A stretch of 33,724 nt of DNA from the NCBI GenBank assembly GCA_027578815.1, contig JANBTH010000117.1, positions 1-33,724 of the forward strand, given 5' to 3'. The DNA is from Coemansia sp. RSA 1804. Its lineage: Eukaryota; Kickxellomycota; Kickxellomycetes; Kickxellales; Kickxellaceae. Numbering within the stretch: position 1 is the stretch's first letter; the number at the start of each line of letters is the position of its first letter. A program made the position numbers and the translations under genes. The notes under the pieces were generated by a model that saw only the letters and a program-made list of their open reading frames with translations, did not search any database and was not told the origin of the DNA. This document shows, one piece after another, positions 16,483 to 24,263 of the stretch.

Positions 16483-18987
16483 ATGAATAGCCTGTTTGGA
16501 GGTGGGCCGCTGGGCGCAGGCAAGCAGCTTCCTGGCAGCAACAGCAGCCCCGCAAATAGAGCCAGCGGCAGCGATGGGAACAGCAGCAACGCCAAGGCCA
16601 ATGCCACCACTAATACTAAATCCAGCACTAATGCCAATACACCTGCATCCAGTGGAATTGGCGGCTGGGGAAGCATGTTCAAAAGCGCCCTTAATCAGGT
16701 AGAGACGCACTTGGATCGGTATCTAGAGGTCCAGCACGAGGCGGGCGCCGTGTCTACTATGCCTGCCGGACCAAGGAACCGACAGCTAGCACATGCACGG
16801 TCCATGCGGTCACTGCGACAGTCTGCCGATTCATCAGTATCTGCAAAACCTACAGGCGCCTCGGGCGATGGCGATCTGGATGCCGGGCTATCCTCAGCCT
16901 CTCCACCGGCAAGAGGCGCAAAGCAAGCGATCGCCCCGCTTCAGTCACGCAGTGTCGACGATGCGCGTGCGCGCCCGAATAGTTCTGCCCAGGGGAGAGT
17001 TGTCGATGTACAGGAAGACGACATGGATTCAAATCTGCTTGATGCCTTTGGAATAGAGCTGGAGGGCAACACGGAGACACGCGGGAAGACCAGCGTGGCC
17101 GCTGATGGCGGATTCGGAAGAGAACAGGCGCACACCAAAAGCACCTTGTCAGATGCAGACACGCCCGCCGTTGCTGGCTTACAATCAAAAGCGAGAGACG
17201 CGCAGGTAGATGCAGGAGTCAGGGGCGATGCCCAAGGTACGCGATCTGTCCAGTCGCGGCCTGATGGTGGCAGTGAAGCAAGCAGTACTCTAGATTCAGA
17301 TTCAACCATTGCCAAGAACAATGTGGGTGCTACAGCTCCACCTAGCGCTGAGAATCCTTACATCCAGGAGGAGCTCCGGAAGCTACGGGCAGCTAGCATA
17401 CCGGAAAACACAGAGGGCATGCATTCAATGATTGAGGGCTACAGCAAGAGGATCGAGTCGCTATTACTGGAGGGCCAGCAATGGTCGGCCAAAGAGCTCC
17501 GGCTGTCGAACTCGATTAAGAAGCTGAGGGTGGACAACAAGAACTATGAAAAGGCTATGGCGCTGATCCAGAAGAAGCTTGATGCTGCCGTTTCCAAAAA
17601 TGATGACTTGAGTGAAAAGCTAAGACACGCTTCTTTGACTGATCGGTCCGCAGCAGACAACATGAAGGCACTGAGAGTCAGGCTGCAGGAGACCGACACA
17701 CAGCGCAAGGCTGCCGAGCGCGAGCTGGATTCGTTGAAGGGGACGTCCAATGCGCTGAGATCGGCATTGAGTAAGGCAGAGCGAGAGGCTTCCGGGTTGC
17801 ACAGCGAGCTGACAGCTGCTCGATCCAGCTACAGTCTTGATCTGCAGAGCGCCAAGGACGAGGCGAGGCGGGAGGCAGCACAGCAGCTGGTTGATGCGAA
17901 GGCTGAGGCAAACGCATCGCAGCAGCGACTCCAGGCACAGGCAGATGAGCTACAGCAACGGGTGATGGCGGCCGAGGAAGAGGCGCGTGACAGAGAGGTG
18001 TCTCTTTTAACACAGATACGCACGCTGCAGGACCAGCTGCGCAGCACCGAGCTGAAGAGCAGCGACAGGAGCATTGAGATTCAGCAGCATGCGCTACCGC
18101 TGATTCAGCAGATGGAGGAGCTCCGGGCACGCCAAACAGAGCAGCGCCGCGACTGGATGCGCAAGGAGAGCGAGCTTGCTGAGCGCTCACGGACGCTGGT
18201 GCAGGAGACTGACAGCCTGAGAGCAAAGCTGGACGCTCGTGGAGCAGAGCTTGCCGAAGCGCAGAACAACGTGGCGGCCGAGGCAAAGGCAACAGAGGGC
18301 GTGCGGCAGGAGATGGTGCGCGTTCGCCAGCAGCTGCAGACAGAGACCAAGATACGGTCAGATATGAAGCGGCAGCTCGAGGAGGCTCATGGCAATGTCC
18401 ACCGACTGTCTGCAAAGCTGGATGAGTTGCAGAGTCTGCGTCTTAGAACACCACCCGATCTGCCTTCAGTGGCTGCTCTCAGCGTATCGCCGCCGCCGCC
18501 GCTGCAGCAGGTAATTTCCGAGTCGCCAACAGATCGTGGATCGGCGGCAGCCTTGTTGACAGGCAGGCATGGCCGCAACCTATCCGTCAGCTCGATCTCG
18601 TCAACCGACAGCAGACAGCGACGCACAAGCGCTGCGGACAGCACCGGTGGGCCATCTCCGCAGACAAGCGATTCAGCGGCTGCGACGCATGCGGCGACCA
18701 GGAAGTTTGGTGCGCAAATCGCGTCGCTCAAGGCGCAGCTGCAAGCAGCCCTGAAGCAGAAGAACGAGTTCTCCGAGAGCCTTGTTGAGCTGTCGCAGGA
18801 GCTGGAAGCAGCGCGGACCGAGAACTCGCAGCTGAAGGGTTCAGCCCGTGAGCTGGATGAGCTGAAGCGCAGGCACAAGACGGCGCTTGAGATGCTGGGC
18901 GAGAAGACTGAGCAGGTGATGGAGCTGCAGCACGACATTAGCGAAATGAGGGAGGCATACAAGCAGCAGCTGCAGTCGCTGCTATAG
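16483..18987 (+). CDS. TMF1/Sgm1-type golgin (coiled-coil Golgi tether), 834 aa
   Basis: The N-terminus is disordered (Asn/Ser/Ala/Gly-rich) apart from GWGSMFKSALNQVETHLDRY at about 61-80, which resembles the amphipathic helix near the start of TMF proteins. From residue 290 to the end the protein is almost continuous coiled coil. IESLLLEGQQWSAKELRL at about 324-341 followed by SNSIKKLR is the signature of the TMF 'DNA-binding' family. The last 115 residues match the C-terminal TMF 'TATA-binding' family, with HKTALEMLGEKTEQVMEL near the end. Despite those Pfam names, TMF and yeast Sgm1 are Golgi tethers that bind Rab6/Ypt6 through the C-terminal coil. The ATG at 16483 is used because the open frame begins only five codons earlier without an ATG. 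Intronless; it follows RCC1 on the same strand without any obvious functional link. Confidence 0.9.
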   Translation: MNSLFGGGPLGAGKQLPGSNSSPANRASGSDGNSSNAKANATTNTKSSTNANTPASSGIGGWGSMFKSALNQVETHLDRYLEVQHEAGAVSTMPAGPRNRQLAHARSMRSLRQSADSSVSAKPTGASGDGDLDAGLSSASPPARGAKQAIAPLQSRSVDDARARPNSSAQGRVVDVQEDDMDSNLLDAFGIELEGNTETRGKTSVAADGGFGREQAHTKSTLSDADTPAVAGLQSKARDAQVDAGVRGDAQGTRSVQSRPDGGSEASSTLDSDSTIAKNNVGATAPPSAENPYIQEELRKLRAASIPENTEGMHSMIEGYSKRIESLLLEGQQWSAKELRLSNSIKKLRVDNKNYEKAMALIQKKLDAAVSKNDDLSEKLRHASLTDRSAADNMKALRVRLQETDTQRKAAERELDSLKGTSNALRSALSKAEREASGLHSELTAARSSYSLDLQSAKDEARREAAQQLVDAKAEANASQQRLQAQADELQQRVMAAEEEARDREVSLLTQIRTLQDQLRSTELKSSDRSIEIQQHALPLIQQMEELRARQTEQRRDWMRKESELAERSRTLVQETDSLRAKLDARGAELAEAQNNVAAEAKATEGVRQEMVRVRQQLQTETKIRSDMKRQLEEAHGNVHRLSAKLDELQSLRLRTPPDLPSVAALSVSPPPPLQQVISESPTDRGSAAALLTGRHGRNLSVSSISSTDSRQRRTSAADSTGGPSPQTSDSAAATHAATRKFGAQIASLKAQLQAALKQKNEFSESLVELSQELEAARTENSQLKGSARELDELKRRHKTALEMLGEKTEQVMELQHDISEMREAYKQQLQSLL

Positions 18988-19234
18988 TCGAATTTCTCTG
19001 AAAGCAACGTCTGTGCGTGACCCGAATAAGCCGGCCTCCAGCAGCGAGCTACTCCAATCCATTGCTTTGGTCTGGCTCAACGCAGCCCGGCTGTCACAGG
19101 CGGCTTTTAAATAGACCAGCGTTGCTTCTGTGTGAGCTAGTCGCTGCTAATGTCCGGGACCACAGGTTGGGTTGTGATCTGTGGCCTTCACAGCCTTTAG
19201 CTTGAGCCTGCGACATCCAGAGAGTTCAAGGGAA

Positions 19235-19299
19235 GGGTGTAACTTTTCCATTGGCTGCGCTGTGGTGCACTGGGTGCAGCCAATGGAAAAGCTACACCC
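19235..19299. repeat. Inverted repeat, 24-bp arms (one mismatch), 17-base loop
   Basis: Left arm 19235-19258 begins GGGTGTAACTTTTCC and ends ATTGGCTGC. Right arm 19276-19299 begins GCAGCCAAT and ends GCTACACCC. The arms pair at 23 of 24 positions, so RNA or cruciform DNA could form a long hairpin. Each arm carries a CCAAT box (19250-19254 reverse, 19280-19284 forward). A T9 run starts 11 bases after the right arm. Confidence 0.9.
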
Positions 19300-19310
19300 C
19301 TGCAGATGAG

Positions 19311-19338
19311 TTTTTTTTTCTCTCTCTCTCTCCCCCCC
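19311..19338 (+). repeat. T9 - (CT)n - C7 homopyrimidine tract
   Basis: An uninterrupted pyrimidine run of 28 bases right after the inverted repeat. It could be a promoter polypyrimidine element for the downstream gene. The T9 part would stop RNA polymerase III if a Pol III gene lay upstream. Confidence 0.85.
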
Positions 19339-19870
19339 AACAACACAATTGAAAAAATGCGGCTGCTTCAAGCGGCTTCTCGTCGATGCTGTGGATCTCG
19401 CACAAGCATTAGTCTCAGGAACCGAGCCAGCAGAGCAGGACTTGGGCAGCAGCAGCGACGAAGATAGGAGGCTGTGAAATGAGAAAGAAGGTGCCGTGTT
19501 TGTCGGACGGACCGTGCAGCGCAATTGGCGATGCAGAAACAGAAGCAGAAGCATAAGTGGGTCTGCGTTGCCAGCAGCTGTTGCTGCTGCTGGTGCACAA
19601 TGGAGAGAAGACACCAGCAGCAGCACAGTGTGTGCGTGTGAGCAAACGGCGCTTTCTCTGGTCCCACGTTTGGGATATTTAAGTCTTCCCCCGCCTCCTC
19701 CTTCCTGCTTTTGTATTCTTTGACTGCTTTTTGGTGCATCTTGTTTTCTGCATTTTGGTTCTTCTCCACTCCCGTGCTCCTTTTTTTCTCCTCTTCTCAG
19801 ACAGTAGTTGCAGTTTTCTCCGGCTTACACACCTAATAATAAACCGCTCCTGCCTTCTGGTTTCCATCGT

Positions 19871-19890
19871 CAAAACAAAACAAAACAAAA
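19871..19890 (+). repeat. (CAAAA)4 in the probable YHM2 leader
   Basis: Four exact CAAAA copies about 35 bases before the start codon at 19924. A-rich, unstructured leaders of this kind are common in highly translated fungal mRNAs. Confidence 0.8.
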
Positions 19891-19923
19891 CAACCCACAA
19901 CACTCTACACGTGAGCTACAACA

Positions 19924-21538
19924 ATGTCCAAGGCTATCGAAACACCCGCCTCAGTGTCCCAGACCCCTGCTGCTTCCAACTCGGCGTCGCACGGGGAGAT
20001 CACAAAGAAGCCCACCTCATGGAGCAACATCTTTGTTGGTGCTGCGATCCAGACCTTTGAGGTGTCGACTCTGGGTCAGCCCTTTGAGGTGGTCAAAACG
20101 CACATGGCAGGTAAGTTCCAGTGCGCTTGTGGCCGTTATTGACTGTGGTGGTATAAGCCGCAATTTCTTGTTAGGGTTTCAGTTCTCTCACTCAGTGCGT
20201 CTATTTTGCTTTTCGCCGTCAGCTCTTTTTTCTTTTCTTTTTTTTCTGTCTGTAGCTAACCGCGGCGACAGCATTGCCACCTCGCTCAAAAAGACGTATG
20301 CCCGTGGCGGCGTCTCTGGGTTCTACCAGGGTCTGATTCCGGTAAGCATCCCCGCTCTTTGATATTGTGTTGTATTTTTCTTACTTGCCTTGCAAGAGCC
20401 ATCTACCAATAAATGGCTGGATGCGAGCTATCAGCAACGCTCGCCTTCATTAGTATTATTATTATTTTTGCCGTTTTCAGCCTGGATCGTCTGCGTTTGT
20501 CCGTCGTGCCACCCACTGTTGGTCATTGGCCAAACAGCTCTTGACATGTGCTGTTCAGTTTTGCAGAAACCCCTGGGCACGCATGGAATCCTGTGAGTGT
20601 CCGGTGGAGAGAGAGAGAGGATCTGTTGAGGCCTCCAACAAAGCAAACACACATCCAGAACAAGAACAAGAACAAGAACAAGAACAAGAACAAGAACAAG
20701 AACAAGAACAAGAACAAGAACAAGAACACGCGTTGTTGGTATTGCGCTGGGCATTGAATGGTAGTAGTCTGCGGATCGGCTCACTAATTCCTCGTTTTTT
20801 CTTTCCGATGTGCATTGTACAAGGAAATTGCAACCGATCTGCTAAACTCTGTAGTGGGCGTGGATCGAGGCATCGACAAAGGGCGGCGTGCTGCTGTTCA
20901 CATCATCGGAGGTTGACTACAGAGCGCGTGTGGCAGGGTTCTCCAGCTCGTGGGCGGGGCTCTTTGGCGGCGTTGCGGGCGGCGTTGCACAGGCCTACAC
21001 AACGATGGGCTTCTGCACATTCATGAAGACGGTGGAAGTCACTCGCCACAAGTCGGCAGACGCCAACATGTCGACCTGGCGCATTGCATACGATGTGTTC
21101 CAGCGCGAAGGCATCCGCGGACTGAACCGCGGCGTGTCGGCGGTTGCGCTGCGGCAGATGACCAACTGGGGCTCGCGCTTCGGCATCTCGCGTGTCACCG
21201 AATCGATCTTCCGCGGCAAGGACACGACGCGCAAGCTGAGCAACATGGAGCGCCTTGCGTCGTCGGCCATCGGCGGAGCGCTTGCATGCTGGAACCAGCC
21301 GCTCGAGGTCATTCGCGTGGAGATGCAGTCGCAGACAAAGGCCGCCGACCGTCCCGAAAAGCTCAATCTGTTTTCTACCGCTCGCTACATCTACCAGAAG
21401 AACGGCTTCCTGGGCTTCTATCGCGGTGTCACCCCGCGCATCGGCCTGAGCATCTATCTCACCGTCTGCATGGTCTTTGGCGGCGACAGCGTCAAGGCGT
21501 ACTTTGACCAGTCCAAGAAGGCAAAGGCCCAGCAGTAA
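19924..21538 (+). CDS. YHM2: YHM2-like mitochondrial carrier (citrate/oxoglutarate carrier family), three exons, 318 aa
   Basis: Exons are 19924-20110, 20256-20341 and 20855-21538. The introns begin GTAAGT and GTAAGC and end CTGTAG, with phases 1 and 0. The joined protein has three mitochondrial-carrier repeats. Repeat 1 carries TLGQPFEVVKTHMA and repeat 3 WNQPLEVIRVEMQ, the PxExxK/R signatures. Repeat 2 has a degenerate signature (MGFCTFMKTVEVTRHK), which together with GFYQGLIPWAWIEASTKG is typical of Yhm2. Yeast Yhm2 exchanges citrate for oxoglutarate across the inner membrane, supports cytosolic NADPH, and was first found through mtDNA maintenance. The N-terminal 30 residues are Ser/Thr/Ala-rich and variable. 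Splicing is required: both introns contain in-frame stops, and the exon join restores the family motif exactly. The stop codon overlaps an AATAAA. The second intron carries a hexanucleotide repeat. Confidence 0.92.
20657..20727 (+). repeat. (CAAGAA)11 hexanucleotide repeat inside YHM2 intron 2
   Basis: Eleven exact CAAGAA units at 20661-20726, with partial units at both ends. It lies in the middle of the 513-base second intron. GAA-rich purine repeats resemble splicing-enhancer sequence. Confidence 0.95.
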
Positions 21539-21931
21539 TAAACCCGGTGTGCGTCTCACCCAGGTCCTCCAACGTGTAAATTCAGCAGTCGTGGAAAGCA
21601 GGCAACTTATGTATCCCGCACTGACAGAGAGAGACCGACTCATCCTGCGTGTCCGCTGGCAAGCAAGAGAAAGATGGAGGAGACTAAACCGGCGGATCTT
21701 AATGTTTGAGAGCCTCAGGGGCTCTCTTTTCTTGAACCAAACACTGCTTTTTTCTGGAATCTCTACTCTGTGCGCTCTTTTTCTTTCTACCATCTCAGGA
21801 ATAACATCCAAGAAAAGAAAAACAAACAAACAAACAATAGCGAGAATCGTTGAATCTGAGCTCTGCCGTCTTTTATACTGATGGTCCGAGGTTGCCGCCG
21901 CTCTCCAAACAAGTCCAGCCACGTCAGTCAG
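21539..21931. other. Convergent 3' region between YHM2 and the Sel1-repeat gene
   Basis: 393 bases between the stops of two converging genes. It contains a perfect 7-bp stem with 5-base loop (GAGAGCC at 21708-21714, GGCTCTC at 21720-21726) followed by TTTTC. It also has a (CAAA)n-like tract around 21818-21837. No gene seen. Confidence 0.5.
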
Positions 21932-23054
21932 TCAGTCGGACTCGTACTTCTTTTTAAAGATCCACGACGTCCCAAACATCTCGATACCCTGCTTGTGCGC
22001 AAGGCGGTAGTAGTGCGCGGCCCGCTTCATGTCGCGCTTGACGCCGTCGCCCTTCTCGTAGCACGCTGCAAGATCGGCCTGTGCGTCGGCATCGCCCAGA
22101 TCCGCCGCTACCTCAAAGTAGTAGGCGGCAGTCTTCTTGTTGCGCGACACGCCCCACCCGTGGCGGTAGCTCTGCCCGAGCTCGTAGATAGCCATTGCCA
22201 GCTCCTCGCGCGCTATACCCGCAGCTCCTGGATCCATGTCCCGCACGTGTGGAACCACCTGTTCGCCAGCCTTTTGCAAAAACACGAATGCAAGATTCTC
22301 GTTTGGCTGGCATCCCCATCCGTGACGGAGAGACAGTCCGTAGAACAGCATTCCCAGCGGACTGTTTTTGTCTGCCGCTCGCTTAAAGTACGCTGTTGCG
22401 CTGACCAGGTCTCCTTGCTCGTGGAATGCCACTGCCTTCTGGAAGAACTCTTCGCCCAGCTCCTGTGCTGTTTTCGCCCTGGAACGTTCCGCGGGAGCCG
22501 CTGGCGATGTGATTGTGTTATTGGCATATGCTGATGCTGCTGATACCGTAAGCGCTGGCTGCTGTGTGTACTGCTGTGCGTGCTGCTGGTTGCCGTAAGC
22601 CCCTTGCGTGTTCTCCTCCTGCGAGCGGAATAGGTTCTCGTCACCGGTAGTGCTGTAGTAGCTATCGATTGGCGGCCGCTCATTTCTGGACGGCCCGCGT
22701 CCCTGGGATGCTGCCATATGCAGATACCGCGATGGCATTGTTTTGCTGTATGCAGCGTCGCTAGCGTGTGCTGCCGATGTCGCCATCGTCGACATGCCTG
22801 GGTTGGACGACGTCGAGTGGTAGCTGCCGGCATCGTCAAAGTCTCCGTTGTCATCGGGACTGAATGCGCTGAGCATCATGGCTGCTGTAGCGCCGTTGGT
22901 CGCAACATATCGGTCGTCTTCCCGATGCGTTACCGACCCATACTGTCTTTGACTGCTGTACCCGCCGTCACTCCTTTCAAAAGTATGTGTGTCTGTTTCA
23001 TGGCTGTGAGGTGGCGCCTCATAGTAAAACTGGTCATAGCCATGCGAGTGTTTC

Positions 23055-23086
<32 letters not shown>

Positions 23087-23218
23087 TTGCGGTTGTACTT
23101 GATGTTGGATGATGCTGCTTTCGACATGGCGACCAGCGCTTGTATGTCTGTTGAGGGTGGATGGCATTGCCTCCTGCTTGCTCTGCGACTTTGACTGCGA
23201 TCTCCGGAACAGACCCAT
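21932..23218 (-). CDS. Sel1-repeat protein resembling Dsf2/Nif1, 428 aa
   Basis: Residues 1-250 are low complexity: a Gln-rich stretch at 42-56, then Ser/Thr/Ala/Tyr-rich sequence that looks disordered and phosphorylatable. Residues 252-412 hold four or so Sel1-like helical repeats, for example AVAFHEQGDLVSATAYFKRA, YGLSLRHGWGCQPNE, LGQSYRHGWGVSRNKKTA and ADLAACYEKGDGVKRDMK. The C-terminus, MFGTSWIFKKKYESD, resembles the GxSWIYKxKY ending I recall from yeast Dsf2 and fission-yeast Nif1. These are Sel1-repeat proteins tied to morphogenesis or cell-cycle control at the cortex. Sel1 repeats are scaffolds, so the partner cannot be read from sequence. Intronless; the first ATG (MGLFRRS) is used. 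It is divergent from the condensin gene, with about 1 kb between starts. Confidence 0.85.
23054..23089 (-). repeat. CAG-type trinucleotide repeat coding for glutamine
   Basis: Twelve triplets (CAG with one AAG and one CAA on the minus strand) encode QQQQQKQQQQQQ in the Sel1-repeat protein. Likely length-variable. Confidence 0.9.
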
Positions 23219-24263
23219 GCTTACGTTCTTGTTTGCGCTAGTAGAGTGAAATGTAATAGATACAAAAATAAAAATATCGTTGACAAGACAGCAAGAAACA
23301 GAATATCAGAAAATAGGACAAAACAGAACAAAACGGTTGAATAAACAGAACCAAGACGAGCTAGAAAAGAGGTGGATGATCCTTCTCAGTCTTCAGACAG
23401 CCTGGAAATATGCAGGAAGACATCACACAGCCCGTGTTTACTTTGTCAAAGGAGAAAGAAAATGAGAAAGAAAAAGCGAAAAAAGGGAGAGGCGGAATTG
23501 CCACATCTTTCCTGGCGTTTCTTTTTGTCGGTCAATGCTGACAATGCAACGAGTTTCTATTGCTGTCTGCGTGGCATCATTTTGCATGCCAGACATTTGC
23601 GGCTATTCATTTGAATGGAAATATGTTTTCTGCTGTTGTTGATGTTTTTGTTGTTTCTGTTGCTGTTGTTGTTTGCTATCAAACGTAATAGGCCACTTCA
23701 TGTACAAAAGGCTGGTAAAGGCTGCCGCCTCCAAAGTTTAGCTCATCCAATATAATTGGCTTTATCTTTGCCGAGCCTCATTTTTCTCGCAATAAAAAGA
23801 AATGACCTGTTTTGTATTGAAACCAGCCGCTTTGGAAAATGCATTGATAAAAACGGTCTGTGGACTGGTTGCTAAAGTGTGGTTTGGCCAATGCCAAGCC
23901 GACTCGACATTGTGCAATATATTTTTGCCTAATTCAAGGTCACGGGACACAATTCTTGTTTACAATAAGGATATATGCTTGGTGATTGGCTGGCTAAAGA
24001 ACAATTCCGTTTCAATAAAACGAAAAGAAAAAAACAGGTGAAGAAAAAGACAAAGGGTAAGAAAGTCTCCAGCTTCTTCTTTTCCCTTTTTGTTTACATT
24101 AGGAACATATTAAATTCAAATTCCCCTTCTCCTAGATTTTGCTAATTCGCTCTGCTGTGCTAGCAATCTATCTGCATATATCTTCTCTTGTCTACTCTTA
24201 CTCTCTACCCTTTTCGTGCTCCAGCAAACTAACTGTATAGTTACCAATATTCCAATTAGCGTC
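23219..24263. other. Divergent intergenic region (Sel1-repeat gene / condensin), CCAAT-rich
   Basis: 1.05 kb between two divergent starts. Six CCAAT boxes were found: forward at 23747, 23888, 24244 and 24252, reverse at 23755-23759 and 23985-23989. A loose (TTG)n tract lies at 23631-23677. No credible gene seen. Confidence 0.5.
23747..23759. promoter_or_regulatory. Inverted pair of CCAAT boxes with 3-base spacer
   Basis: CCAAT at 23747-23751 and ATTGG at 23755-23759 are separated by ATA. CCAAT is bound by the HAP/NF-Y complex in fungi. Whether this tight opposed pair is used by either flanking gene is not known. Confidence 0.4.

Larger units (their letters stand above)
18988..19923. other. 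Intergenic region upstream of the YHM2-like carrier
   Basis: 936 bases between tandem plus-strand genes, with no credible gene on either strand. It contains a near-perfect 24-bp inverted repeat at 19235-19299, a T9/(CT)n/C7 tract at 19311-19338 and a (CAAAA)4 leader repeat at 19871-19890. Short antisense frames (for example around 19368-19769) look like chance. Confidence 0.5.

Noticed and set aside
19368..19769. 133-residue minus-strand frame upstream of YHM2
   Set aside because: Low-complexity Cys/Phe/Gln runs from CAG/CTG-like tracts; it lies in the presumed YHM2 promoter and leader.
20903..21922. 339-residue minus-strand frame opposite YHM2 exon 3
   Set aside because: Antisense shadow of a conserved carrier exon; no domain seen, and it crosses into the 3' flank.
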